DNA of 64,000 nt from Rothia uropygialis. GTDB taxonomy: Bacteria; Actinomycetota; Actinomycetes; Actinomycetales; Micrococcaceae. Made by a program: the position numbers and the translations under genes. The notes under the pieces are model-generated. The model ran no database searches and was not told where the DNA came from. It saw only the letters and a program-made list of their open reading frames with translations. Below, piece after piece: positions 53,574 through 62,054 of this stretch (position 1 is the first letter of the stretch; each line of letters begins with the position of its first letter). The DNA is taken from positions 186,001 through 250,000 of the forward strand of contig NZ_NOIS01000002.1 of NCBI RefSeq assembly GCF_004137765.1, given 5' to 3'.

Positions 53574-54746
53574 TTACTTCTGACCAGGAATCCCGTAGGT
53601 GCCTCCGTTGTCGTTAGTCGCGTCCCCGGGCGATGCCTCTTCTGCCTGCTCGGACAAATCCGAGTCACCTTGAAGTGGCTCATCGGGATCGATGCTCGAC
53701 GGAGGCATTTCGAATTCGTCGGGATCCACACTGGTCTGATTGATGTTGGGCTTGAGGTCCTCTTCAGTAACCTTCAGGTCCGGCGTATCGACGATCGGAC
53801 CGTCATCGTCAGCAACATCAGGGGCGGGCTCTTCCTCCGCGGCGTTCGGTGTGAACGGGTTCATGGGGTCGACACCCTGGCCGTCTCCAAAAGCCTTTCC
53901 GATTCCTCGTAATGCGTCACCGAGCTCGGTCGGCACGAACCACAGCTTGTTGGAATCGCCCTCTGCCAGTTTGGGCAGGGTTTGCAGGTATTGGTAGCTC
54001 AACAGCTTCTGCGTCGGATTTGCCTTGTGAATGGCGGAAAAGACCTTGTGGATGGCCTGGGCCTCGCCATCGGCACGCAAGATGGCCGCTTTGGCGTCAC
54101 CTTCGGCCGAAAGAATGGATGCCTGACGCTCGCCCTCGGCCGTGAGAATTGACGACTGCTTGGCGCCTTCCGCAGTAAGAATTGCCGCACGACGATCACG
54201 TTCGGCGCGCATCTGCTTTTCCATCGAGTCCTGAATCGAGACGGGCGGCTGGATCTCCTTGATGTCCACGCGTGAAACCCGCAGGCCCCAGCGACCGGTC
54301 GTGCTGTCCAGAACACCCCGGAGCTCGGCGTTGATCTGGTCTCGCGAAGTCAGAGCTTCCTCGAGATTCAGCCCACCGACGACGTTGCGCAACGTTGCGC
54401 TCGTCAGCTCGTCGACGGCGTGAATGTAGTTGGTGATCTCGTAGGTTGCTGCCCGAGGATCCGTGACCTGGAAGTACACGACGGTATCGATGCCTACGAC
54501 GAGGTTGTCCTCAGTGATGACGGACTGCGACGGGAACGACACGACTTGTTCGCGCAAGTCAATGAGCGGAAGGACGCGGTCAATGAAGGGGACCACGAAA
54601 TGCAGCCCGGGGTTCAGGGTGGTCTGGTATTTTCCGAGTCTTTCGACGATACCGGCCTTGGCCTGAGGGATGATACGCACAGCCTTGAACAGCGCGATCA
54701 CCACGAACAGGATCAGGAGTACCAGCACAACAATAAGTGCTGTCAT
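53574..54746 (-). CDS. SPFH-domain (stomatin/QmcA-like) membrane protein
   Basis: Membrane-anchored scaffold (390 aa) of the stomatin/prohibitin/flotillin superfamily. One N-terminal TM helix (residues 2-22) is followed by the SPFH domain (AGIVERLGKYQTTLNPGLHFV), and a coiled coil with repeated AEGE/ILTAEG units near 200-240. The C-terminal 90 residues are acidic and disordered. I chose ATG 54746, with GGAAGG 8 nt upstream, over GTG 54755. nfeD lies immediately upstream; NfeD and SPFH proteins form one functional unit. Confidence 0.92.
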   Translation of the reverse strand: MTALIVVLVLLILFVVIALFKAVRIIPQAKAGIVERLGKYQTTLNPGLHFVVPFIDRVLPLIDLREQVVSFPSQSVITEDNLVVGIDTVVYFQVTDPRAATYEITNYIHAVDELTSATLRNVVGGLNLEEALTSRDQINAELRGVLDSTTGRWGLRVSRVDIKEIQPPVSIQDSMEKQMRAERDRRAAILTAEGAKQSSILTAEGERQASILSAEGDAKAAILRADGEAQAIHKVFSAIHKANPTQKLLSYQYLQTLPKLAEGDSNKLWFVPTELGDALRGIGKAFGDGQGVDPMNPFTPNAAEEEPAPDVADDDGPIVDTPDLKVTEEDLKPNINQTSVDPDEFEMPPSSIDPDEPLQGDSDLSEQAEEASPGDATNDNGGTYGIPGQK

Positions 54747-54788
54747 TTTCTGCACCTTCCTCGGTGGTTCTTGGGTCGGACGGGCCTT

Positions 54789-55265
54789 CTAGGATTCTCG
54801 GTCGTTACTGGGCGAGTCCGCTGCCTCGACCATGGCCGTGGCACCATCAATACTGCGTACAACGGCAAACGAGCCCGCGGGAATAGATCCCTTGTGGTTA
54901 ACCATACGTGCTGTCCAATGGTCACCTTCGAGGCGAATCAGCCCCGAGGCATTGGTGATCGTCTCGAGAACCTCAACCCGTTGGCCGAGGAGCCGGTCCA
55001 CATTGCTCAAGCTCTGGGGCGCGTTGCGACCCAAACGTCGCACGATAATGGGCCTCACGACGAAGATCAGCAGAACAGATGCCACAGCGAATACCACGAC
55101 TTGAATGGTCCAGCTGCGAGTTATCAAAGCCGTGATCGTTGCGGCGAGACTGCCGCCGGAAAGCATGAGGCAAAAGAAATCGAGAGATAGCATTTCGATC
55201 ACTGCGAGCACGATGACGGCTATCAGCCACACCGCAAACGGATTTTCTGCGATCCAGGTCAGCAC
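54789..55265 (-). CDS. NfeD-family membrane protein
   Basis: Short NfeD-type protein (158 aa) with three TM helices (about residues 9-25, 30-50, 56-72) and a C-terminal OB-fold (LLGQRVEVLETI, GLIRLEGDHWTARM). These proteins pair with SPFH proteins and influence membrane organisation or quality control. GTG 55265 is preceded by GGAAGGA; the ATG at 55283 has no ribosome site and would add six residues. The SPFH gene follows after 42 nt. Confidence 0.88.
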   Translation of the reverse strand: MLTWIAENPFAVWLIAVIVLAVIEMLSLDFFCLMLSGGSLAATITALITRSWTIQVVVFAVASVLLIFVVRPIIVRRLGRNAPQSLSNVDRLLGQRVEVLETITNASGLIRLEGDHWTARMVNHKGSIPAGSFAVVRSIDGATAMVEAADSPSNDRES

Positions 55266-55431
55266 GAGTGAGGTTCCTTCCATAGGTTGTATTCACCATG
55301 GTGCCCGCAAAGTTCTATAGGGCCAAGGAATCCCCGGTCGGCTGAATATACCCATAACGCCGATAATCTACATTATGTAAAGTTAACGACTTGACCACTG
55401 CCCTTCGTGGATCGCATGGCCGCTCCTCGAC

Positions 55432-55437
55432 TAGATT
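55432..55437 (+). promoter_or_regulatory. -10 hexamer TAGATT of leaderless DUF3054 gene
   Basis: TAGATT lies 6 nt before ATG 55444; no Shine-Dalgarno. Confidence 0.55.
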
Positions 55438-55443
55438 CGAAGC

Positions 55444-55863
55444 ATGACTCAGAATGCCAGCGTCGATCGCAAGAATGCCTCAAACCGCCCGCTTCCGCGC
55501 AAGGTCTCGGCATGGCCGTTCCTCGTGGCGGACATCGTCCTCATCATTGTCTTTGCGGGCATCGGTAGAAGCTCTCATGGCGAGAGCCTCGCAGGCACGT
55601 TTTCCACCGCTTGGCCATTTCTGGCGGGTGCAGCCATTGGTTGGCTGACCCTCCGCGCGTGGCGAGCTCCTCAGGCGATTTTTCCGACCGGAATTACCGT
55701 GTGGCTGTCTACGGTTGTCGTGGGAATGATCCTGAGGGCCATAGTCGGCCAAGGAACGCATTGGTCCTTCATTGTCGTTGCGACCATTGTCAACGCCGTA
55801 TTTCTCATCGGCTACAGGTTGCTGGTGAAGCTTTTGGTGAGAAGGGCGGCAACTCGTCACTAG
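55444..55863 (+). CDS. DUF3054 membrane protein
   Basis: 139-aa protein with four TM helices (VADIVLIIVFAGIGRSSHGE, then a second at about 54-72, WLSTVVVGMILRAIVG, FIVVATIVNAVFLIG) and a basic C-terminus. The pattern FVADIVLIIVFAGIGRSSH-(N)-W fits DUF3054, an actinobacterial family of unknown function. A TAGATT promoter hexamer 6 nt upstream fixes the start. It is convergent with trpD. Confidence 0.85.
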   Translation: MTQNASVDRKNASNRPLPRKVSAWPFLVADIVLIIVFAGIGRSSHGESLAGTFSTAWPFLAGAAIGWLTLRAWRAPQAIFPTGITVWLSTVVVGMILRAIVGQGTHWSFIVVATIVNAVFLIGYRLLVKLLVRRAATRH

Positions 55864-55898
55864 GGTCCTCAGGCCAAGGGAACTCCCCCGAAGTCTCC

Positions 55899-55924
55899 TA
55901 ACCTTAACCTATACTTTAAGGTTA
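55899..55924. terminator. AT-rich inverted repeat overlapping the trpD stop
   Basis: Perfect 9-bp repeat TAACCTTAA/TTAAGGTTA with an 8-nt loop. The right arm contains the trpD TAA on the minus strand. It sits between convergent genes; it may terminate transcription weakly or bind a protein. Confidence 0.5.
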
Positions 55925-56977
55925 ATACTTGAGGAATTCAATCCATTCCGTCAAGACCTTTTCGGCACGCCCCGAATCGATTGATTCCTGGGCGCGAGCT
56001 ATTGCGTGATTAATTCGTTCGATCAGCGGTGACGTAGCGTCGTCGGAGGCGGCCACCAGTCCGGCTGCGGCGTTCAGAACCACCGTGTCGCGGATTGGGC
56101 CGCTCTCCCCTGCCACGAGTCGGCGGATGACGTCCGCATTGAATTCCGGGTCCTTGCCAGTGATGTCAGCGAGGGTGTTGGAGGGCAGGTTGATGTCTGC
56201 AACTTCGATGACGCTCTCTTCCAGTGTTCCGTCATGAGCCTCCCACATCTGAGTGGGCCCGATCAGACTGAGCTCATCCAAATTCAATGGACCGGTGAAC
56301 ACGAGGGCATGGTTTCCGCGACGTGCGAAGACGTCCGCCATGAGGGGTGCGATGCGCGTACTTGATACGCCGATCACCGAAGAAGCCACGCGTGCAGGAT
56401 TGGCGAGAGGGCCCAGATAATTGAAGACGGTAGGGACTCCGAGGGTCCGTCGAATCGGACCTATGTATCGCATGGCCGGGTGGTACGTATTCGCGAAGAG
56501 GAACGAAATGCCTACTTCGCCCACGGACGCTTCGACCCGGTCGGCAGGTGCATCAAGAGGCAGTCCCAGTCGCTCGAGGGCATCAGCAGATCCTGTCGAG
56601 GAGGACGAAGCCCGGTTTCCGTGCTTGACCACCTTGACCCCGGCGCCCGCCATAACCAGCGAAGCCATGGTGGAGATATTCACCGTGTTGTGCTGGTCCC
56701 CTCCGGTGCCCACGATGTCAACGGCATCACGAGGTCCGTTATAAGGCTCTGCCATGTCCAGCATCTGCTCCGAAAGGCCGTGCAACTCCTCGGCGGTCTC
56801 CCCTTTGGTATGGAGGCCCACCAGGAAAGCGGCGACGTGAACCGGATCTGCGGCACCGCTCATCATCTCCCGCATGGCCCAAGCGGCCTCATCGTAAGTC
56901 AGGTCTTCGTGACGCTCAATCGCGTTGATGAGGCTCTTCCAGGTGGGCTGGTTCGTGGGATCTTGGGTGTTGCTCAT
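55922..56977 (-). CDS. trpD: Anthranilate phosphoribosyltransferase TrpD
   Basis: Second step of tryptophan synthesis: PRPP plus anthranilate to phosphoribosylanthranilate. 351 aa with [17 protein letters not shown] (PRPP/Mg), [15 protein letters not shown] and the substrate strand [32 protein letters not shown] in pieces. The N-terminal helical domain is complete. It stands alone, away from other trp genes. The start ATG 56977 has no ribosome site, but TAGGGT lies 6 nt upstream. Confidence 0.95.
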   Translation of the reverse strand: [351 protein letters not shown]

Positions 56978-56983
56978 AGGGCA

Positions 56984-56989
56984 ACCCTA
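56984..56989 (-). promoter_or_regulatory. -10 hexamer TAGGGT of leaderless trpD
   Basis: On the minus strand TAGGGT ends 6 nt before ATG 56977; it is in the 253-nt gap shared with ctaE. Confidence 0.5.
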
Positions 56990-57194
56990 AGCGATAAACC
57001 CCTCCACTCTGTGACCCCTAGACCCGTAACCTGACTGCTGGCTGTAAGCCACCTGGTCGAATAATTGTGGTGATCGTCCCACCATTACGTGACTTTAAAA
57101 GCCAAGAAGTCTTATCTGCCCTGGAAAACCGCGGATCGGCGGGGGTTTTGGTGAGCGACACGTGACACGCCGGGAGCCCCAGTGGGCCTTGCTG

Positions 57195-57228
57195 TTGGTT
57201 CGGCGAGAGTTTTACAGACATAATGTCT
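57195..57228 (+). promoter_or_regulatory. ctaE promoter with palindrome over the -10
   Basis: TTGGTT (57195-57200), 18-nt spacer, CATAAT (57219-57224), then 6 nt to GTG 57231. A perfect palindrome AGACAT-A-ATGTCT (57216-57228) covers the -10, so a regulator could act there. Confidence 0.6.
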
Positions 57229-57230
57229 AT

Positions 57231-57869
57231 GTGACAACTGCAACCCATACTCCCAGTAAGTCGACACAACCGACGCTCAATCGTCCCAACATCGTGTCCG
57301 TAGGCACGGTGGTCTGGTTGGCGAGTGAGCTGATGTTCTTTGCCGGACTGTTCGCCATGTACTTCACCCTGCGCGCCACAGCGCCTGACGTGTGGGCGGA
57401 AAACACTCATCATCTCGAAGTGCCACTGGCTCTGGCGAACACGATCGTGCTCGTCTTGAGTTCAGTGACCTGCCAGTTCGGCGTGTTCAAGGCCGAACAG
57501 CTCAAGGCTCGCCGCACCGGGTCCATTTGGCAGGTCGGCAAATGGGGCATGACGGAGTGGTTCCTGCTGACCTTCGTCATGGGCGCCGTCTTCGTCAGTG
57601 TCCAGGCAATGGAGTACGCGACCCTCGTCTCAGAAGGCGTGTCCATCGCGGCGAGTGCTTACGGTTCAGCGTTCTACATCACGACAGGCTTCCACGCCTT
57701 GCACGTGACCGCTGGCCTGATTGCATTCCTCTTCATCATCGGACGCGCGTACGTCGCAAAACGATTCGGCCACTATGAGGCGACTTCAGCAATCGTGGTG
57801 TCTTACTACTGGCACTTCGTTGACGTCGTCTGGATTGTGCTGTTCATCGTTGTTTACTTCGTGAAGTAG
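57231..57869 (+). CDS. ctaE: Cytochrome c oxidase subunit III (aa3 type)
   Basis: Subunit III of the aa3 terminal oxidase (212 aa), with five TM helices. Family blocks: IVSVGTVVWLASELMFFAGLFAMYFTLR in pieces, TGFHALHVTAGLIAF with the conserved histidines, and SYYWHFVDVVWIVLF. GTG 57231 is chosen because a CATAAT hexamer is 6 nt upstream; the frame is open 69 nt further but has no ribosome site. It is the first gene of the ctaE-qcrC-qcrA-qcrB cluster, the standard actinobacterial order for the bc1-aa3 supercomplex. Confidence 0.95.
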   Translation: MTTATHTPSKSTQPTLNRPNIVSVGTVVWLASELMFFAGLFAMYFTLRATAPDVWAENTHHLEVPLALANTIVLVLSSVTCQFGVFKAEQLKARRTGSIWQVGKWGMTEWFLLTFVMGAVFVSVQAMEYATLVSEGVSIAASAYGSAFYITTGFHALHVTAGLIAFLFIIGRAYVAKRFGHYEATSAIVVSYYWHFVDVVWIVLFIVVYFVK

Positions 57870-57924
57870 ACACGAGGATCGCCCGCCCACACATCAATCA
57901 CACACAGACAAAGGAACTCTTGAC

Positions 57925-58719
57925 GTGAAGGCACTTTCCCAGAAGCGGCGTCATCCGCTGGCGGCCATCATTCTTTTGGCTGTCGCCCTCGTCCTGACTG
58001 GCGGCCTCTATGCAGTTGCCTCCGCCACCAATCAGGCCAAGGCCGACTCCAATCAGAGCTATACGGCCGATGACATCGCCGCTGGACAGAAGCTGTTCCA
58101 GTCGAACTGCGCTACCTGTCACGGAACTAATGCTGAGGGAACCGAGAACGGACCCTCGCTGGTCGGCGTCGGTGCCGCCGCAGTCGACTTTCAGGTCGGC
58201 ACCGGGCGTATGCCCATGCAGATGCAGGGAACTCAGGCTCAGCTCAAGCCCGGCCAGTTCAACGAAGACCAGACCAAGCAGCTTTCTTCCTACGTCGCCT
58301 CGCTCGGCGCTGGTCCTGGTGTCCCCGATGAGGAGTCGCTGGACACCAGCAAGGGCGATGCAGCCAACGGCGCCAAGGTGTTCCTCGCCAACTGTGCAAT
58401 GTGCCACAACGCAGCCGGTTCGGGCGGTGCGTTGACGCGGGGCAAGTTCGCTCCGACTCTCATGGGTGTTTCAGAGCAGCACATTTATGAGGCCATGGAG
58501 ACCGGCCCGCAGAACATGCCCGTCTTCAACGATGCCAATATCACCCCCGATGAAAAGCGAGATGTCATTACCTATCTGAAGGCGCAGGAAACCAACGGCT
58601 CCCCCGGTGGGTTGGCCCTTGGCTCACTCGGCCCGGTTTCGGAGGGATTGTTCATCTGGACCATCGGCTTGGGTCTTGTCATCGGTTTCACCGTTTGGCT
58701 GACCTCGCGGTCCGCGTAA
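57925..58719 (+). CDS. qcrC: Di-haem cytochrome c subunit QcrC
   Basis: Cytochrome cc of the actinobacterial bc1 complex (264 aa), which passes electrons directly to the aa3 oxidase without a soluble cytochrome c. N-terminal anchor at about residues 11-34, two CXXCH haem sites (C62-C65-H66 and C157-C160-H161), and a C-terminal TM helix (about 240-258). AAAGGAAC precedes GTG 57925. qcrA follows after 58 nt. Confidence 0.97.
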   Translation: MKALSQKRRHPLAAIILLAVALVLTGGLYAVASATNQAKADSNQSYTADDIAAGQKLFQSNCATCHGTNAEGTENGPSLVGVGAAAVDFQVGTGRMPMQMQGTQAQLKPGQFNEDQTKQLSSYVASLGAGPGVPDEESLDTSKGDAANGAKVFLANCAMCHNAAGSGGALTRGKFAPTLMGVSEQHIYEAMETGPQNMPVFNDANITPDEKRDVITYLKAQETNGSPGGLALGSLGPVSEGLFIWTIGLGLVIGFTVWLTSRSA

Positions 58720-58777
58720 GCTCGCTCGAGCATCACACACCTACCAGCAGCTCGTACCAAGGAAGTTAGAGGATCAC

Positions 58778-59869
58778 ATGGGCAACCATCGTGACGGAGC
58801 ACCGGAGCGTTCCGGCGCCGTTGCTACCTCAGGAGACCAGAACCAGGAACAGTTCCCGGATCCGGGTCTGCCGCATCACGAACCGCGCCTGACCGACCTG
58901 GATCCCAAGCGCGCGAAGCGCGCTGAGCACCAGGTTTCCTGGCTCTTCGTTCTCTCCATCGTCGGAGCGTTCGTGTTCTGGATCGGGTTCTTCGCGATCA
59001 AAGCCAGCGGCGACATGTACAACGTCAATAACCCGGACCCGACCAGCAATCTGCGTCTGCAGAATCTGCTGCTCGGATTGGGTATTGCTTGCACGATGTT
59101 TGGCATCGGCATCGGGATCGTCCAGTGGGCCAGAACTCTGATGCCCGACCACGAGATGGTCGAGATGCGTCACGAGATCAGCTCGGAAGAATCCCGAGCG
59201 GAGGCTCAAGAGATCGTCGAAACCATTATCGACGAGTCCGGCATCAAGCGTCGTCCCCTGCTTCGCAACACGATGATCGGGGCGATCATTCTTGCGCCCC
59301 TCACATTCGTCACCCTTTTCCGCGAGCTGGGGCCGATCAACACGAAGGTTCTCTCGCACACGCTGTGGGACAAGGGTATTCGTCTGGTGCGCGATCCTTC
59401 CGGGACGCCTATTAAGGCTGCGGACGTCACCATGGGTTCGGCCTACCACGTTCTGCCGGAAAATATCTTGGATATCTCACACGAGGACGGGTACCTCGAG
59501 GAGAAGGCCAAGGCCGTTGTTCTGCTGATGCGTATGGACCCCGAGGAGCTCCACGTTTCAAAGGATCGCGAAGACTGGAACGTCGACGGCATCATCGCTT
59601 ATTCCAAGGTCTGCACCCACGTTGGTTGCCCCATTGCTCTCTACGAGCAGCGCACCCATCACCTGCTGTGCCCTTGCCACCAGTCCACGTTTGACGCCGC
59701 CAACGAATGCGCGGTCGTGTTCGGACCCGCAGCCCACGCGCTGCCCCAGCTGCCGATCACAGTCGATTCAGAGGGTTACCTCGTTGCCCGCAGCGATTTC
59801 CACGAGCCGGTCGGCCCGGCGTACTGGGAGCGCGGCAAGCAGAAGCAAGAGATGGCGAGTGAGGCCTAA
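58778..59869 (+). CDS. qcrA: Rieske iron-sulfur subunit QcrA
   Basis: Rieske [2Fe-2S] subunit of the bc1 complex (363 aa). Three TM helices (about residues 49-72, 87-110, 167-186), then the Rieske domain with C279-x-H281 (CTHVGC) and C298-x-x-H301 (CPCHQS), the cluster ligands. The protein is longer than the mitochondrial type, as usual in actinobacteria. AGAGGA precedes ATG 58778. The last TM can act as a Tat signal in these proteins; no perfect RR motif was seen directly before it. Confidence 0.96.
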   Translation: MGNHRDGAPERSGAVATSGDQNQEQFPDPGLPHHEPRLTDLDPKRAKRAEHQVSWLFVLSIVGAFVFWIGFFAIKASGDMYNVNNPDPTSNLRLQNLLLGLGIACTMFGIGIGIVQWARTLMPDHEMVEMRHEISSEESRAEAQEIVETIIDESGIKRRPLLRNTMIGAIILAPLTFVTLFRELGPINTKVLSHTLWDKGIRLVRDPSGTPIKAADVTMGSAYHVLPENILDISHEDGYLEEKAKAVVLLMRMDPEELHVSKDREDWNVDGIIAYSKVCTHVGCPIALYEQRTHHLLCPCHQSTFDAANECAVVFGPAAHALPQLPITVDSEGYLVARSDFHEPVGPAYWERGKQKQEMASEA

Positions 59870-59871
59870 AC

Positions 59872-61500
59872 ATGTCTAATGCTGTAAACGAATACCAGGC
59901 CTCGACAACACCGGGGCGCATCGCTAATTTTGTCGATACCCGTGTCGGTATGTCCGGCATTGTCCGCGAGTTCGGTCGTAAGATCTTCCCTGACCACTGG
60001 ACATTCATGTTCGGCGAGGTGGCTCTCTATAGCCTCGTCATTCTGATTCTTTCCGGCACGTATCTGACGTTCTTCTTCGACCCTTCCATGACCTCCAAGG
60101 TCTATGACGGTAGCTATGTGCCGATGAAGGGCGTCGAAATGTCGGCTGCCTACGCATCCACGCTGCACATCTCCTTCGATATCCGTGGCGGCCTATTCAT
60201 GCGTCAGGTCCATCACTGGGCTGCGCTGATGTTCGTCGTGGCCATTGCCGTGCACATGATGCGCGTTTTCTTCACCGGCGCGTTCCGGCGGCCGCGTGAG
60301 CTCAACTGGGTCGTGGGCGGGATGCTCTTCGTCCTGTCCATGGCGGCAGGCTTCACAGGCTATTCGCTTCCAGACGACGTTCTTTCGGGCAACGGCCTCA
60401 GGATTATCGACGGCGTGATGAAAGCCATCCCCTTGGTTGGCACTCACCTGTCCCTCTTCTTCTTCGGTGGAGAGTTCCCGGGTCATTCTGTCATCGGACG
60501 TCTGTACACACTTCACATCATGATCATTCCTGCATTGATCTTGTTGACGGTTGCGATCCACCTGTTCATGGTGGTTGTCCACAAACACACGCAGTACCCC
60601 GGTCCGGGACGAACCGAAAAGAACGTGGTCGGTTTCCCCGTGGGCCCGGTCTACGCTGCCAAGGCCGGCGGCTTCTTCTTCATCGTCTTCGGAATCATTG
60701 CCATCATGGCCGGTACGGTCACGATCAACGCGATCTGGAACTATGGCCCCTACGATCCCTCCCCTGTGCAGGCTGGCACCCAGCCTGACTGGTACATCGG
60801 CTGGGTCGATGGTGCGCTCCGTCTGATGCCTGGGGCATGGCCTTGGCATTGGCAGGTGCAAGCCGGCGGAACCTGGGTCCTTGCCGTTCTCCTGCCCATG
60901 GTCCCCGCTGCGATTTTGCTCGGATTGTTCTTCACCTGGCCCTGGCTCGAACGCTGGGTCACGAAAGACAATCGCGAACACCACATTCTGGATCGCCCGC
61001 GCAACGCTCCGTTCCGTACCGGTGCCGGCGTTGCTGGAGTGACCTGGTATTCCATCATGATGATGGCCGCCAGCTCGGACTTGATTGCGACGCACTTCCA
61101 TGTGGCTCTCAACGACGTGGCGTACATACTCCGTTTCTTCTTCTTCTTTGGCCCGTTCATCGCATTCGAGATCACCCGACGAATCTGCTTGGCCTTGCAG
61201 CGGAAGGACCGGGAACTCGTGCTGCACGGCATCGAAACCGGACGTGTTGTTCAGTTGCCTCACGGTGAGTTCATTGAGGTTCACGAACCCCTCAACGAAT
61301 ATGATCGGTATCGCCTGGTGAACTTCAACGCGCCGCAGGTGCGGCCTGCCGAGCCCAATAAGAAGGGTAAGGTTACCGGAAGCGAGAAGATTCGTGGCCG
61401 GATATCCCGCCTGTTCTTCGAAGACCGGGTCGCCCCGGTCTCGCCGGCAGAGCTGGAGGCCGCGCATGAGCACCACGAGTTGGAAACCGGTGACCACTAG
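59872..61500 (+). CDS. qcrB: Cytochrome bc1 complex cytochrome b subunit QcrB
   Basis: Quinol-oxidising di-haem b subunit (542 aa), the target of drugs such as telacebec in mycobacteria. Visible are the haem histidines (HHWAALMFVVAIAVHMMRVF and HIMIIPALILLTVAIHLFMVVVHKHTQ in pieces), GYSLPDDVLSG and the Q-o-site motif PDWYIGW. Eight or more TM helices, then a charged cytosolic tail of about 120 residues. The ATG follows the qcrA stop by 2 nt. Last gene of the cluster. Confidence 0.97.
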   Translation: MSNAVNEYQASTTPGRIANFVDTRVGMSGIVREFGRKIFPDHWTFMFGEVALYSLVILILSGTYLTFFFDPSMTSKVYDGSYVPMKGVEMSAAYASTLHISFDIRGGLFMRQVHHWAALMFVVAIAVHMMRVFFTGAFRRPRELNWVVGGMLFVLSMAAGFTGYSLPDDVLSGNGLRIIDGVMKAIPLVGTHLSLFFFGGEFPGHSVIGRLYTLHIMIIPALILLTVAIHLFMVVVHKHTQYPGPGRTEKNVVGFPVGPVYAAKAGGFFFIVFGIIAIMAGTVTINAIWNYGPYDPSPVQAGTQPDWYIGWVDGALRLMPGAWPWHWQVQAGGTWVLAVLLPMVPAAILLGLFFTWPWLERWVTKDNREHHILDRPRNAPFRTGAGVAGVTWYSIMMMAASSDLIATHFHVALNDVAYILRFFFFFGPFIAFEITRRICLALQRKDRELVLHGIETGRVVQLPHGEFIEVHEPLNEYDRYRLVNFNAPQVRPAEPNKKGKVTGSEKIRGRISRLFFEDRVAPVSPAELEAAHEHHELETGDH

Positions 61501-61520
61501 CCTGATCTGTCACTGAGTCG

Positions 61521-61558
61521 AAAGCCCCGGCCCCTCGAATGTGAGGGACCGGGGCTTT
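61521..61558 (+). terminator. Terminator after qcrB
   Basis: 16-bp stem with one mismatch (61521-61536 with 61543-61558), 6-nt loop, preceded by AAA and followed by TTTTC. Confidence 0.9.
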
Positions 61559-62054
61559 TCGCTGCACAGGGGTCCTGCCGTCTCCCCTGCGATGATTATG
61601 GTGAACCGGTTTTCTGGACAGCGCGTAGACCGTAGACTCCCTCGGTACGATCCGCGTTGGCTCAGCTCAGTTATGTTCTCTCCTCTACCGGCCGGAACCC
61701 CCGCGCCTTCTGCGGACAGTCATGAGCTGTCACGGCGCAATGTGACAACCACGGGTCTCCTTGTGGAAGAGGAGGCGGATTTCGGTGCGCTCCCGACGTG
61801 TGCAGAAGGCGGGGCACCGCCTTCCAGTCGGGTTCAGGTAAACGTATTTCCCGTTTGGCAGGTTCATGGTCCTGTGGGCCATGTGATCCCGTTGTAGGCG
61901 GCCCGGGCTTTTGGGTGCATTTGGGGAGCTGTGCCCATGCCTCCACCGTGAGGTCCTGCCGACGGGTAGTTTTTGGTGCACAGGTCCCAGATGACGAATC
62001 CGTCATGCCATTCCTATTCTTGCGTTGATCCGGTGGACCGTCATCATCGACACA
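61559..62054. other. Stretch without recognisable gene downstream of qcrB
   Basis: Short open frames exist on both strands, none with a recognised domain or ribosome site. The sequence follows the decayed TipAL-type regulator on the minus strand and may be further debris. Confidence 0.4.

Noticed and set aside
52887-53912. 341-codon plus-strand frame covering the rbpA region
   Set aside because: It crosses a strong terminator and rbpA; no homology and no promoter.
60193-61497. 434-codon frame antisense to qcrB
   Set aside because: Soluble His/Arg-rich shadow of a clear membrane protein gene.
61541-61897. Plus-strand frame of 118 codons after qcrB
   Set aside because: Begins inside the qcrB terminator, no ribosome site and no recognisable domain.
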